The notes beneath the pieces are model-generated. The model had not been told where the DNA came from. It made no database searches and saw only the letters and a program-made list of their open reading frames with translations. From assembly GCA_937926065.1 (NCBI GenBank), contig CALANM010000103.1:1-17204 (forward strand): a stretch of DNA of 17,204 bases, read 5' to 3'. This DNA comes from an uncultured Microbacterium sp. (GTDB lineage: Bacteria > Actinomycetota > Actinomycetes > Actinomycetales > Microbacteriaceae). Position numbers and translations under genes: made by a program. Shown piece after piece: positions 1 to 7,755 of this stretch. Position 1 is the stretch's first letter; every line of letters begins with the position of its first letter.

Positions 1-524
1 CCGTCGGCGAGCGGCAGCACGGTGTCGTAGTAGCGGGCGACGCCCGGCTCTCCCTGCGACGACGGCGGCTCGACCGCGATCTCGCCGGCCGAGAGCACGT
101 CGTCGAGCGGCGAGCCGAGGATCGGCAGGCGCACCCTGCCCGCGGTCCAGTCGATGTCGAACGCCGCAGCGTGCGCCGACGCACGACCCCGGCGCAGGAC
201 ATTCCACCACCAGGGGTTCTCGGCCGGCACGGCGACGCCCTGATGGTTCGGGACGATGTCGACCAGGATGCCGAGGCCCTCCGCGCGTGCCGCGGCCGCG
301 AACCGCGCAAGCCCCTCTTCGCCGCCGCGCGCCGGGTCGACCCGCGAAGGATCGACGACGTCGTAGCCGTGGTCGGATCCGGCAGCCGCCGCCAGGATCG
401 GCGAGAGGTACACCGTGTCGACGCCCAGGTCGTGCAGGTACGGCACGAGCGCCGCGGCGTCGTCGAGCGTGAAGGACGGCCGCACCTGCAGCCGGTATGT
501 GGACACAGGACGGCGCATCTTCAC
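1..524 (-). CDS. treY: Malto-oligosyltrehalose synthase, N-terminal part (truncated by the window edge)
   Basis: TreY is a GH13 enzyme that isomerises the reducing-end alpha-1,4 bond of malto-oligosaccharides to an alpha,alpha-1,1 bond, giving maltooligosyl trehalose in the cytoplasm; TreZ then releases trehalose. About 174 codons are visible. The N-terminus reads RRPVSTYRLQV, followed by FTLDDAAALVPYL, the typical TreY opening, then VDTVYLSPIL, GSDHGYDVVDPSRVDP and LVDIVPNH (GH13 region I), then ENPWWWNVL. The catalytic residues lie beyond the window. I prefer a GTG start at 524 because GAGG sits 5 nt upstream of it; an ATG two codons in (518) is the alternative. The gene starts 7 bases after the glgX stop codon, so the two are almost certainly co-transcribed and perhaps translationally coupled. 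The identity is firm. Confidence 0.93.
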   Translation of the reverse strand, partial: MKMRRPVSTYRLQVRPSFTLDDAAALVPYLHDLGVDTVYLSPILAAAAGSDHGYDVVDPSRVDPARGGEEGLARFAAAARAEGLGILVDIVPNHQGVAVPAENPWWWNVLRRGRASAHAAAFDIDWTAGRVRLPILGSPLDDVLSAGEIAVEPPSSQGEPGVARYYDTVLPLAD

Positions 525-531
525 GGCATCC

Positions 532-2742
<2,211 letters not shown>

Positions 2743-2748
2743 GCTGAC

Positions 2749-2776
2749 ACCCTACGCAGGTGCGCGCCTTTGGCGA
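2749..2776 (-). promoter_or_regulatory. Predicted glgX promoter, leaderless
   Basis: On the minus strand TAGGGT (2754-2749) fits the actinobacterial TAnnnT -10 and lies exactly 6 bases before the glgX ATG (2742). TCGCCA (2776-2771) matches the -35 consensus at 4 of 6 positions with a 16-base spacer. Transcription would begin at or next to the start codon, which fits the lack of a ribosome binding site. Prediction only. Confidence 0.45.
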
Positions 2777-2840
2777 CACCGAGAGACTGGGGGTTGACGC
2801 CGTGGCATCCGGGGGTCCATGCGCGCCCTCGGAAACCCCT

Positions 2841-2873
2841 CGCGACAGGGGGTTGTCCGCGACAGGGGCTGTC
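2841..2873 (-). terminator. Tandem small hairpins after the 2872-3363 gene
   Basis: An 11-base direct repeat, CGCGACAGGGG, occurs at 2841-2851 and 2858-2868 on the plus strand. Each copy is followed by a partial complement, so two small stems can form: GACAG/CTGTC around 2861-2873, and GCGACA/TGTCCGC (one bulged base) around 2842-2860. Read on the minus strand, the second has an ACCCCC loop. They overlap and follow the stop codon of the upstream minus-strand gene. No T-tract is present, so a terminator or mRNA 3'-end role is only plausible. The rest of 2743-2871 holds the glgX promoter and nothing else I can identify. Confidence 0.3.
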
Positions 2874-3363
2874 AGCGGAGGGAGAGCTGCTCGTCGAGGT
2901 AGTCGGCGAGCGGGCGGAGCTGCGCCGTGGCGCTCCACCGGATGCAGGCCACCCCGTCGACCACCGAGAGCGGACCGGACGCTCCGCCCGCGTCGACGCC
3001 GGCGACATCGACAGGAGTCCAGCCGATGTGCACCGTCTCGCCCTCGGCGAAGCCTCCGCGGAAGGCCGCGGCCGCCCGCTCGGAGCGCTCTCGCTGCGAC
3101 TGCGCCGTGTAGCCGCGAATGGCGTCATGGCGCGCGCGGAGCACTTCGCCGGTCGCGTAGACGGCGTCGTCGGCGATCAGCAGGGCTCCGACGTGCCATG
3201 CCTCGCCCACGCGGACGATGCGCGGCGCCCGGCCGAAGCCGAGCAGCCTGCGGGCCGAAGCCCATTCGCCGAGGCCCTCCGTGGGTGCGCCGGCGAGGCG
3301 GGCGCGGGCTGCATCGAAGAGATCGCTCGCGACGGGGAGAGAGGAGGATGGCACGGACTCCAT
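2872..3363 (-). CDS. Uncharacterised actinobacterial protein, 163 aa
   Basis: I do not recognise a characterised family. From the ATG at 3363 the protein begins MESVPSSSLPVASDLFDAARARL. It has a central stretch, GEAWHVGALLIADDAVYATGEVLRARHD, then QSQRERSERAAAAFRGGFAEGETVHIGWTPVD, and ends near WSATAQLRPLADYLDEQL. It is soluble, with no signal peptide or membrane segment. I have a weak recollection of similar ~160-aa proteins in Microbacteriaceae, sometimes labelled glutaminase; nothing in the sequence supports that activity. The start is uncertain: the frame stays open upstream to 3573, no good Shine-Dalgarno precedes 3363, and a GTG at 3354 is possible. The coding statistics (G/C-rich wobble) support a real gene. 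It lies upstream of glgX on the same strand, separated by 129 bases. Confidence 0.7.
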   Translation of the reverse strand: MESVPSSSLPVASDLFDAARARLAGAPTEGLGEWASARRLLGFGRAPRIVRVGEAWHVGALLIADDAVYATGEVLRARHDAIRGYTAQSQRERSERAAAAFRGGFAEGETVHIGWTPVDVAGVDAGGASGPLSVVDGVACIRWSATAQLRPLADYLDEQLSLR

Positions 3364-3473
3364 TGTTCCGTGCGAGGTTCCGCTCGCGGATCGCGCGCGG
3401 GCGTTCGGCGGCGTGCAGTGCGCGATCGGGGACCTACGCCGGGACGGAAACGCGCCGCGATGCGCGACGAACC

Positions 3474-3502
3474 ATGAAATTCCCAGGAAATGGCGGTAGC
3501 CT
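3474..3502 (+). promoter_or_regulatory. Predicted promoter of the 6C-like RNA
   Basis: ATGAAA (3474-3479, 4 of 6 matches to TTGACA) and TAGCCT (3497-3502, TAnnnT type) are separated by exactly 17 bases. The predicted start is about 3509, some 15 bases before the first stem of the C-rich hairpin pair. The local A/T richness (ATGAAATTCCC) stands out in an otherwise very GC-rich region. Confidence 0.5.
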
Positions 3503-3508
3503 GAGCGC

Positions 3509-3640
3509 GGAACGCATGCGCGCCCGCACGGATGCCCCCCAGCTCCACGTGTGGCCGTTCCCCCAAACGGCAATAGGCGCCGCGATCCAGGTTCCCCTCA
3601 GGAGCCATCGCTGATGTCCGCTCCTGAGGGGAACCTTTCT
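3509..3640 (+). ncRNA. 6C-like small RNA: two C-loop hairpins plus intrinsic terminator
   Basis: The stretch has the architecture described for the actinobacterial 6C RNA: two consecutive stem-loops with runs of C in their loops. Hairpin 1 is CCGCAC (3524-3529) with GTGTGG (3549-3554), with an inner GGA/TCC stem exposing CCCCCC (3535-3540). Hairpin 2 is GCCGTT (3554-3559) with AACGGC (3566-3571), loop CCCCCA; G3554 can belong to only one stem at a time. A perfect 17-bp terminator hairpin follows (3589-3636), and a -10/-35 pair precedes. The expected transcript is ~130 nt, within the range of such RNAs. No conserved ORF lies here. In other actinomycetes 6C RNAs respond to stress or development and are thought to act by base-pairing through the C-rich loops. 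The assignment rests on the fold and context read by eye, not on a covariance model. Confidence 0.68.
3589..3636 (+). terminator. Strong hairpin terminator of the 6C-like RNA
   Basis: The arms AGGTTCCCCTCAGGAGC (3589-3605) and GCTCCTGAGGGGAACCT (3620-3636) are perfectly complementary over 17 bp, with a 14-base loop. On the plus strand the stem is followed by TTCTCGTATT, a weak T-rich tail; on the minus strand it is followed by GGATCG. It therefore fits termination of plus-strand transcription best. It is the longest perfect stem I found in the window. Confidence 0.7.
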
Positions 3641-3651
3641 CGTATTCGATT

Positions 3652-3764
3652 TCAGGCGGTGACGTTTCGGCCCCAGTCCCCCGGGTGACCGCCTGACAAG
3701 GCGCCGAACCTCCCCCCGGTGGTCGGCGCTGAGATCACAATACATGTCCCCCATTCGGGGGACA
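3652..3764 (+). other. Three successive hairpins, two with C-rich loops, in the DUF998 upstream region
   Basis: Hairpin A has a perfect 9-bp stem TCAGGCGGT (3652-3660) / ACCGCCTGA (3688-3696), with a small inner CGG/CCG stem exposing a C-rich loop. Hairpin B has GCGCCGA (3701-3707) / TCGGCGC (3723-3729) and inner ACC/GGT, with TCCCCCC (3711-3717) in the loop. Hairpin C is TGTCCCCC (3745-3752) / GGGGGACA (3757-3764), 8 bp with an ATTC loop and no T-tract. A and B resemble a second, unterminated copy of the C-loop hairpin pair upstream. Whether they are transcribed with the DUF998 gene or separately cannot be told from the sequence. Confidence 0.5.
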
Positions 3765-3765
3765 A

Positions 3766-3796
3766 ACTCGAAACACAAAATTGCGTAGATTCGAGT
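3766..3796 (+). promoter_or_regulatory. Inverted repeat around a possible -10 box upstream of the DUF998 gene
   Basis: ACTCGAA (3766-3772) and TTCGAGT (3790-3796) form a perfect 7-bp inverted repeat with a 17-base, A/T-rich spacer. TAGATT (3786-3791), a TAnnnT-type -10 candidate, lies in the spacer and overlaps the right arm; no convincing -35 is seen. The arrangement fits a repressor or activator site at a promoter giving a leader of about 105 nt. Confidence 0.35.
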
Positions 3797-3834
3797 ATGT
3801 CTTGCTCGTTCTCCTTTGGGGGAGGTCGAGTCCG

Positions 3835-3999
3835 GTGAGTATTCGGTGGGGTAGGCAGCAGCAGGGGACTATCGCACCGGATCGTTTGACGAAGAGGCCC
3901 CGATGTCCTCGAGCTTCGCCCTACACCCGCACCCGACGGTGCGGCGATACTCGAACCTGGCGCGCGCCGCGCGCCCCTCAGCGATGGCGGGGGCGGTGA
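3835..3999 (+). CDS. Possible short leader ORF overlapping the DUF998 start
   Basis: A GTG at 3835 is preceded, 9 bases upstream, by GGGGGAGG (3818-3825), the best Shine-Dalgarno-like sequence in the region. The 54-codon frame begins SIRWGRQQQGT, then becomes Arg-rich because it overlaps the DUF998 frame (start 3903) out of phase until 3999. Only codons before 3903 are free of overlap. It may be a regulatory leader peptide that affects access to the downstream start; it may equally be chance. I have no homology argument for it. Confidence 0.25.
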   Translation: MSIRWGRQQQGTIAPDRLTKRPRCPRASPYTRTRRCGDTRTWRAPRAPQRWRGR

Positions 4000-4979
4000 T
4001 TCTCTGCGCCGCGATCCTCATCGCCGCGCTGAGCACCGTCGACCCGCTGTGGTGGCATCTGCACTTCAGCCGCCTTGGCATGTTCGCCGACGCGTCGGGC
4101 TACACGTTCAACGGCGGCGTCGTCATGAGCGGTCTCGTGATCGCCGCGGGCAGCGTGCCGCTGGCCGTCCACCTGGCCGGCTCCGTGGCCGCTGGTCGCG
4201 TCGCAGACATGCGGGCGGCGCGGATGCTGCCGCCGCTCCTCGTGGCGCTCGGCCTCTCGCTGGCGCTGATCGGCGTCGTGCCGCTCACGCTCAATGAGTT
4301 CCTCCACGACCGCGCCGCGAACGGCGTGCTCCTGAGCTTCCTCGGCCTGGTCATCGTCAGCCGCCGCACCATGCCGGAGCTCCCCGCGTTCCTCGGCCGT
4401 TACGCGATCGCCACCGTGATCGTGCTGGCGGTCGGCATCGGCCTGATGGTCTCGGGGATCATCAACCTCGCCGCTTTCGAGGTGCTCGCCTTCGGCGGCG
4501 TGCTGTCGTGGGTGCACCTGCTCGAGCGCTCCGTGCGCACCCTCGCCGCTGAGGCGAAGGCCCTCGAGGCCATCGACGACACCGTCGAGCTGAGCGCCCC
4601 CGCGTGCGAGGTCTCGGCATCCGGGGCGCCCGCCCGCCACCTCGTGCGTCGCGGCGCCCGTGTGCACGCTTCCCTGACGGCGACGCGTCCGGCCACGGCC
4701 CACGCCGCGTCGATCCGCACGCTGCGCGTAGCCCACATCGAGCACGAGCTCCTCGTGCCCCCGGAGGCCGAGCCCCGCCGCCAGGCGTCGCGTGACCGCC
4801 TCACGGCCGCCACCTCACGCCCACGGGGCGACGCACTCCCTGCCATGCTCCGCGACGCCGGTCACGGCGTTCCCGATGCCCGCCGCACTGCGCCGCTCGC
4901 CCTCCGGACCCGGGCACCGCGACAGCGGCCACGCGCCCCTAGGACTCTTCGGGCACCATCACCGGCGTATCGCGGTTGA
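3903..4979 (+). CDS. DUF998-type integral membrane protein with Arg/Ala/Pro-rich tail
   Basis: A 358-residue protein with about six hydrophobic segments in its first 210 residues (roughly 28-46, 72-92, 111-130, 139-153, 168-187, 190-206). The loop DPLWWHLHFSRLGMFADASGYTFNGG (about 47-72, ending at the start of TM2) is characteristic of actinobacterial DUF998 proteins, whose function is unknown. Residues ~210-358 form a hydrophilic Ala/Arg/Pro-rich tail. GAAGAGG lies about 5 bases before the ATG at 3903. The last ~30 codons lose the G/C wobble bias: in the overlap with the convergent permease fragment (4938 to the stop) only 5 of 13 codons end in G or C. The original C-terminus may therefore have been altered by a rearrangement. 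Upstream is an unusually structured leader with C-rich hairpins and a possible overlapping short ORF. Confidence 0.82.
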   Translation: MSSSFALHPHPTVRRYSNLARAARPSAMAGAVILCAAILIAALSTVDPLWWHLHFSRLGMFADASGYTFNGGVVMSGLVIAAGSVPLAVHLAGSVAAGRVADMRAARMLPPLLVALGLSLALIGVVPLTLNEFLHDRAANGVLLSFLGLVIVSRRTMPELPAFLGRYAIATVIVLAVGIGLMVSGIINLAAFEVLAFGGVLSWVHLLERSVRTLAAEAKALEAIDDTVELSAPACEVSASGAPARHLVRRGARVHASLTATRPATAHAASIRTLRVAHIEHELLVPPEAEPRRQASRDRLTAATSRPRGDALPAMLRDAGHGVPDARRTAPLALRTRAPRQRPRAPRTLRAPSPAYRG

Positions 4980-5091
4980 GGGCACGGCCGTCGAAGAACG
5001 GCTTGGCCCGCGGGAAGAAGAACCACACCACCATCAGCACCACGCCCACCAGCAGGGCGCCGACGCCCACGACGAAGGGGTGGGCGCGGGG
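4939..5091 (-). pseudogene. 3' remnant of an APC-family amino acid permease gene
   Basis: The minus-strand frame that opens right after the SDR stop codon encodes 50 residues, ending at a TAG (4941-4939). It reads HPFVVGVGALLVG, one hydrophobic helix (about residues 7-26), then FPRAKPFFDGRALNRDTPVMVPEES. This looks like the last membrane segment and C-terminal tail of an actinobacterial APC-type amino acid transporter; the tail NRDTPVxVPE is what I associate with that family. Of the last 47 codons, 44 end in G or C, so it is true coding sequence or a recent relic. The other ~400 residues of a permease are absent, and no Shine-Dalgarno or ATG precedes it (a GTG at 5070 is the only early start). 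It overlaps the end of the convergent DUF998 gene by 41 bases. A translated one-helix protein is the alternative. Confidence 0.6.
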
Positions 5092-5793
5092 TCAGCGGGG
5101 GCCGGGGCGCACCGTGATGTCGGTCAGGGTCGCGTCGGGCGTCGCATCGAGCGCCACGAGAATCGCCGCCACGACCGACTCCGGGTCGATGAAGCGCGAC
5201 GGGTCGTAGTCGGCGCCCTCCTGCTCGTGCACGCGGGCCTGCATAGGCGTCGCGGTGCGGCCCGGATAGACGGACGTCACGCGGACGCCGTGCCGTGCCT
5301 CTTCGCCGCGGAGGGCGTCGGCGAGCGCTTTCAGGCCGTGCTTGCTGGCGGCGTAGGCGCCCCACTCGGGGTGCGCCGTGAGTCCCGCGCCGGAGTTCAC
5401 GAACAGGACCGTGCCGCGGGCGGCGCGCACGCGCGGGAGCAGCAGCCGAGTGAGCTCGGCCGGAGCCACGAGATTGACGGTGACCTGCGACGTCCACGCG
5501 TCGAGCGACAGCTCCCCCACCGTGCCGAGGTCGACGATGCCCGCCGCGTGCACGACCGAGTCGACCGCTTCCGGCAGCGCCTCTGCGGCATCCGTCACGG
5601 CCGCTTCGAACGAGGCGGGGTCGGCGAGATCGGCGACGATCGACGAGCTTCCGGGGTACGCGGCGGTGAGCTGCTGCGCTCGCTCGCCGTCGCGCGCCAC
5701 GAGGATCAGACGGTCTCCGCGATCGGCAAGACGACGGGCGAGGGCGGCTCCGATGCCGGAGCCGGCACCGGTGAGGACGTGCGTGCGGGTCAT
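5092..5793 (-). CDS. Short-chain dehydrogenase/reductase (SDR)
   Basis: A 233-residue cytosolic NAD(P)-dependent oxidoreductase of the classical SDR fold; the substrate is unknown. The nucleotide-binding motif TGAGSGIG is at residues 8-15, followed by VARDGERAQQL (an Arg after the second strand, leaning to NADPH), VADLAD and HAAG (in place of NNAG). The catalytic set is Ser in FVNSGAG, with Tyr and Lys in YAASK. The end is slightly short for the family (usually 240-260). The start at 5793 is preferred over 5826 because GGGAGG lies 8 bases upstream and the fold begins immediately. It is divergent from the aminotransferase gene. Its stop is followed in the same frame by the permease remnant. 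Confidence 0.9.
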   Translation of the reverse strand: MTRTHVLTGAGSGIGAALARRLADRGDRLILVARDGERAQQLTAAYPGSSSIVADLADPASFEAAVTDAAEALPEAVDSVVHAAGIVDLGTVGELSLDAWTSQVTVNLVAPAELTRLLLPRVRAARGTVLFVNSGAGLTAHPEWGAYAASKHGLKALADALRGEEARHGVRVTSVYPGRTATPMQARVHEQEGADYDPSRFIDPESVVAAILVALDATPDATLTDITVRPGPR

Positions 5794-5936
5794 CCCTCCA
5801 TCCTCCCACCCGCGCCGGCCCCGCACGGAGTGTGCGCCCGGGAGCGCGGGCCGCGCAGTTCGTGCGATTTCAGACGCCGCGGACGCGCGCGGAAGACTCG
5901 AGAGCGGTACGTTCGAGACGACCGAGGAGGAGCGTC

Positions 5937-7319
5937 ATGCCCACGCAGCGAACCGAAGCCGAACTCCAGCAGATGGCGAAAGACCACCTGTGGATGCACT
6001 TCTCCCGCCAGTCGACGATGGAGCGCGGCGTGCCCATCATCACGCGCGGCGAGGGCCATCACGTGTGGGATGCCGCGGGCAAGCGCTACATCGACGGTCT
6101 CTCGGGGCTGTTCGTCGTCAACGCCGGCCACGGACGCCGGGTGCTCGCCGAGACGGCGGCGCGTCAGGCCGAGGAGCTCGCGTTCTTTCCGATCTGGTCG
6201 TACGCGCATCCGGCGGCGATCGAGCTCGCCGACCGCCTCGCCGACCTGGCTCCCGGCGACCTCAACCACGTCTTCTTCTCCACGGGCGGCGGCGAAGCAG
6301 TAGAGACCGCGTTCAAGCTTGCGAAGCACTACTGGAAGCTGCAGGGCAAGCCGGGCAAGCACAAGGTGATCTCGCGTTTCATCGCGTATCACGGCACCCC
6401 GCAGGGCGCCCTCGCGATCACGGGCCTGCCGGGCATGAAGGCGATGTTCGAGCCGGTCACTCCGGGCGGCTTCCGTGTGCCCAACACCAACTTCTATCGC
6501 GCCGCCGAGCAGGGTTTCACCGGCACCACTCCCGAGGAGTTCGGCGTCTGGGCGGCCGACCGCATCGAGGAGATGATCCAGTTCGAGGGACCCGAGACGG
6601 TCGCCGCCGTGTTCCTCGAGCCCGTGCAGAACTCCGGCGGATGCTTCCCGCCCCCTCCGGGCTACTTCCAGCGGGTGCGTGAGATCTGCGACCGCTACGA
6701 CGTGCTGCTGGTCAGCGACGAGGTCATCTGCGCCTTCGGCCGCATCGGCGAGTACTTCGCGTGCGACGCGTATGGCTACCAGCCCGACATGATCACGTTC
6801 GCCAAGGCGGTCACGAGCGGCTACGTCCCGCTCGGGGGCACGATGGTCAGCGACCGCGTCTACGAGCCGTTCTCGAAGGGCGACGTCAGCTTCCCGCACG
6901 GCTACACGTTCGCCGGTCACCCGGTGGCGGCTGCCGTCGCGCTGGCGAACCTGGACCTCTTCGAGGAGGAGCAGCTCCTGCAGAACGTGCGGGAGAACTC
7001 GCCTGTCTTCCGTTCGACGCTCGAGCGTCTGCGCGACCTGCCGATCGTCGGCGATGTGCGCGGCGACGGCTACTTCTTCGGCATCGAGCTCGTCAAGGAC
7101 AAGACGACGAAGGAGACCTTCGACGACGCGGAGTCGGAGCGCCTGCTGCGCGGATTCCTGTCGACAGCGCTGTACGACGCCGGACTGTACTGCCGTGCCG
7201 ACGACCGCGGCGACCCCGTCGTGCAGCTCGCGCCGCCGCTGACGACCGGGCCGAAGGAGTTCGAGGAGATCGAGCAGATCCTGCGCAGCGTCCTCACCGA
7301 GGCCGGCAGCCTGCTCTGA
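5937..7319 (+). CDS. Class III PLP-dependent aminotransferase (omega-amino acid/polyamine:pyruvate type)
   Basis: A 460-residue fold-type I aminotransferase of the class III (ornithine/GABA/beta-alanine) group. It transfers an amino group from an omega-amine or omega-amino acid to a keto acid, often pyruvate. The N-terminus LWMHFSRQSTMERGVPIITRGEG and WDAAGKRYIDGLSGLFVVNAGHGR match the subgroup annotated as aspartate aminotransferase family or putrescine/GABA-pyruvate transaminase. The cofactor-phosphate motif is STGGGEAVE (115-123), the PLP-nitrogen aspartate is D261 in LLVSDEV, and the Schiff-base lysine is K290 in ITFAKAVTSGYVPLGG; TFAGHPVAAA follows at 324-333. Length is normal. The start at 5937 is supported by GAGGAGG about 6 bases upstream; the frame is open to 5832 but without coding character. 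The permease relic nearby hints that the locus once handled amine or amino-acid uptake and catabolism. Confidence 0.93.
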   Translation: MPTQRTEAELQQMAKDHLWMHFSRQSTMERGVPIITRGEGHHVWDAAGKRYIDGLSGLFVVNAGHGRRVLAETAARQAEELAFFPIWSYAHPAAIELADRLADLAPGDLNHVFFSTGGGEAVETAFKLAKHYWKLQGKPGKHKVISRFIAYHGTPQGALAITGLPGMKAMFEPVTPGGFRVPNTNFYRAAEQGFTGTTPEEFGVWAADRIEEMIQFEGPETVAAVFLEPVQNSGGCFPPPPGYFQRVREICDRYDVLLVSDEVICAFGRIGEYFACDAYGYQPDMITFAKAVTSGYVPLGGTMVSDRVYEPFSKGDVSFPHGYTFAGHPVAAAVALANLDLFEEEQLLQNVRENSPVFRSTLERLRDLPIVGDVRGDGYFFGIELVKDKTTKETFDDAESERLLRGFLSTALYDAGLYCRADDRGDPVVQLAPPLTTGPKEFEEIEQILRSVLTEAGSLL

Positions 7320-7349
7320 CGCTCGGCCTGTCGCCCGCCGCCGTCAGAG
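7314..7349. terminator. Inverted repeat carrying both stop codons of a convergent gene pair
   Basis: CTCTGACG (7314-7321) and CGTCAGAG (7342-7349) are perfect 8-bp complements around a GC-rich 20-base loop. The left arm contains the aminotransferase TGA (7317-7319) and the right arm the TCA of the convergent minus-strand gene (7344-7346). It could act as a bidirectional terminator, although there is no T-tract on either strand. Confidence 0.4.
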
Positions 7350-7670
7350 GTTCCAGGTCGACGGGGGCGCGACCAGCAGAAAGAGAACGATCCCCGTCGC
7401 GGCGACGAGGATCAGGGAGAGCTTGGCGAGGCTGTTGGGCTTCGACAGCACGAGCGAGACGATGCCCACGATCACGGCCAGCGCCGCGATGATCGACACC
7501 GCCACGAGGGCCAGGACGGCCACGCTCAGGGACGCCGCGCCGGGGGTCGCCGCGGCCCAGATCCAGCCGATGACAGCGGCGATCGGGGTGGTGATCGCCA
7601 GCGTGATCGCGGCGACGCCGAGCCCCTGATTGGAGGCATGCGTCAGCGCCGTGGATTCAGTGGTGGTCAT
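7344..7670 (-). CDS. Small membrane protein, about three transmembrane segments
   Basis: A 108-residue hydrophobic protein without a recognised family. After a polar N-terminus (MTTTESTALTHASNQG) there are hydrophobic stretches at about 17-40, 47-73 and 83-102, ending APPSTWNL. Small proteins of this pattern are common in Microbacteriaceae and are usually uncharacterised. No Shine-Dalgarno precedes the ATG at 7670, but TAGCGT ends 6 bases upstream of it, suggesting a leaderless transcript. It is convergent with the aminotransferase gene. Confidence 0.75.
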   Translation of the reverse strand: MTTTESTALTHASNQGLGVAAITLAITTPIAAVIGWIWAAATPGAASLSVAVLALVAVSIIAALAVIVGIVSLVLSKPNSLAKLSLILVAATGIVLFLLVAPPSTWNL

Positions 7671-7676
7671 GCTTTG

Positions 7677-7682
7677 ACGCTA
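7677..7682 (-). promoter_or_regulatory. Predicted -10 box, leaderless start of the 7344-7670 gene
   Basis: TAGCGT (7682-7677 on the minus strand) fits TAnnnT and stands exactly 6 bases from the ATG. I do not see a good -35. Confidence 0.35.
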
Positions 7683-7755
7683 ACAAGTGAACGCAAGCCG
7701 CGCAGTCGGCATTTCGGGGGACAAGCGGCCCGCCCAGGCGAGACGCGCGGTGTCG

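Noticed and set aside
3509..3764. CRISPR array or riboswitch reading of the C-rich repeats
   Set aside because: There are no regularly spaced identical repeats, and no known riboswitch core that I recognise; stem-loops with C-rich loops explain the pattern better.
4792..6303. A 503-codon plus-strand frame
   Set aside because: Antisense to the SDR gene and out of frame with the aminotransferase; low-complexity Arg/Gly/His composition.
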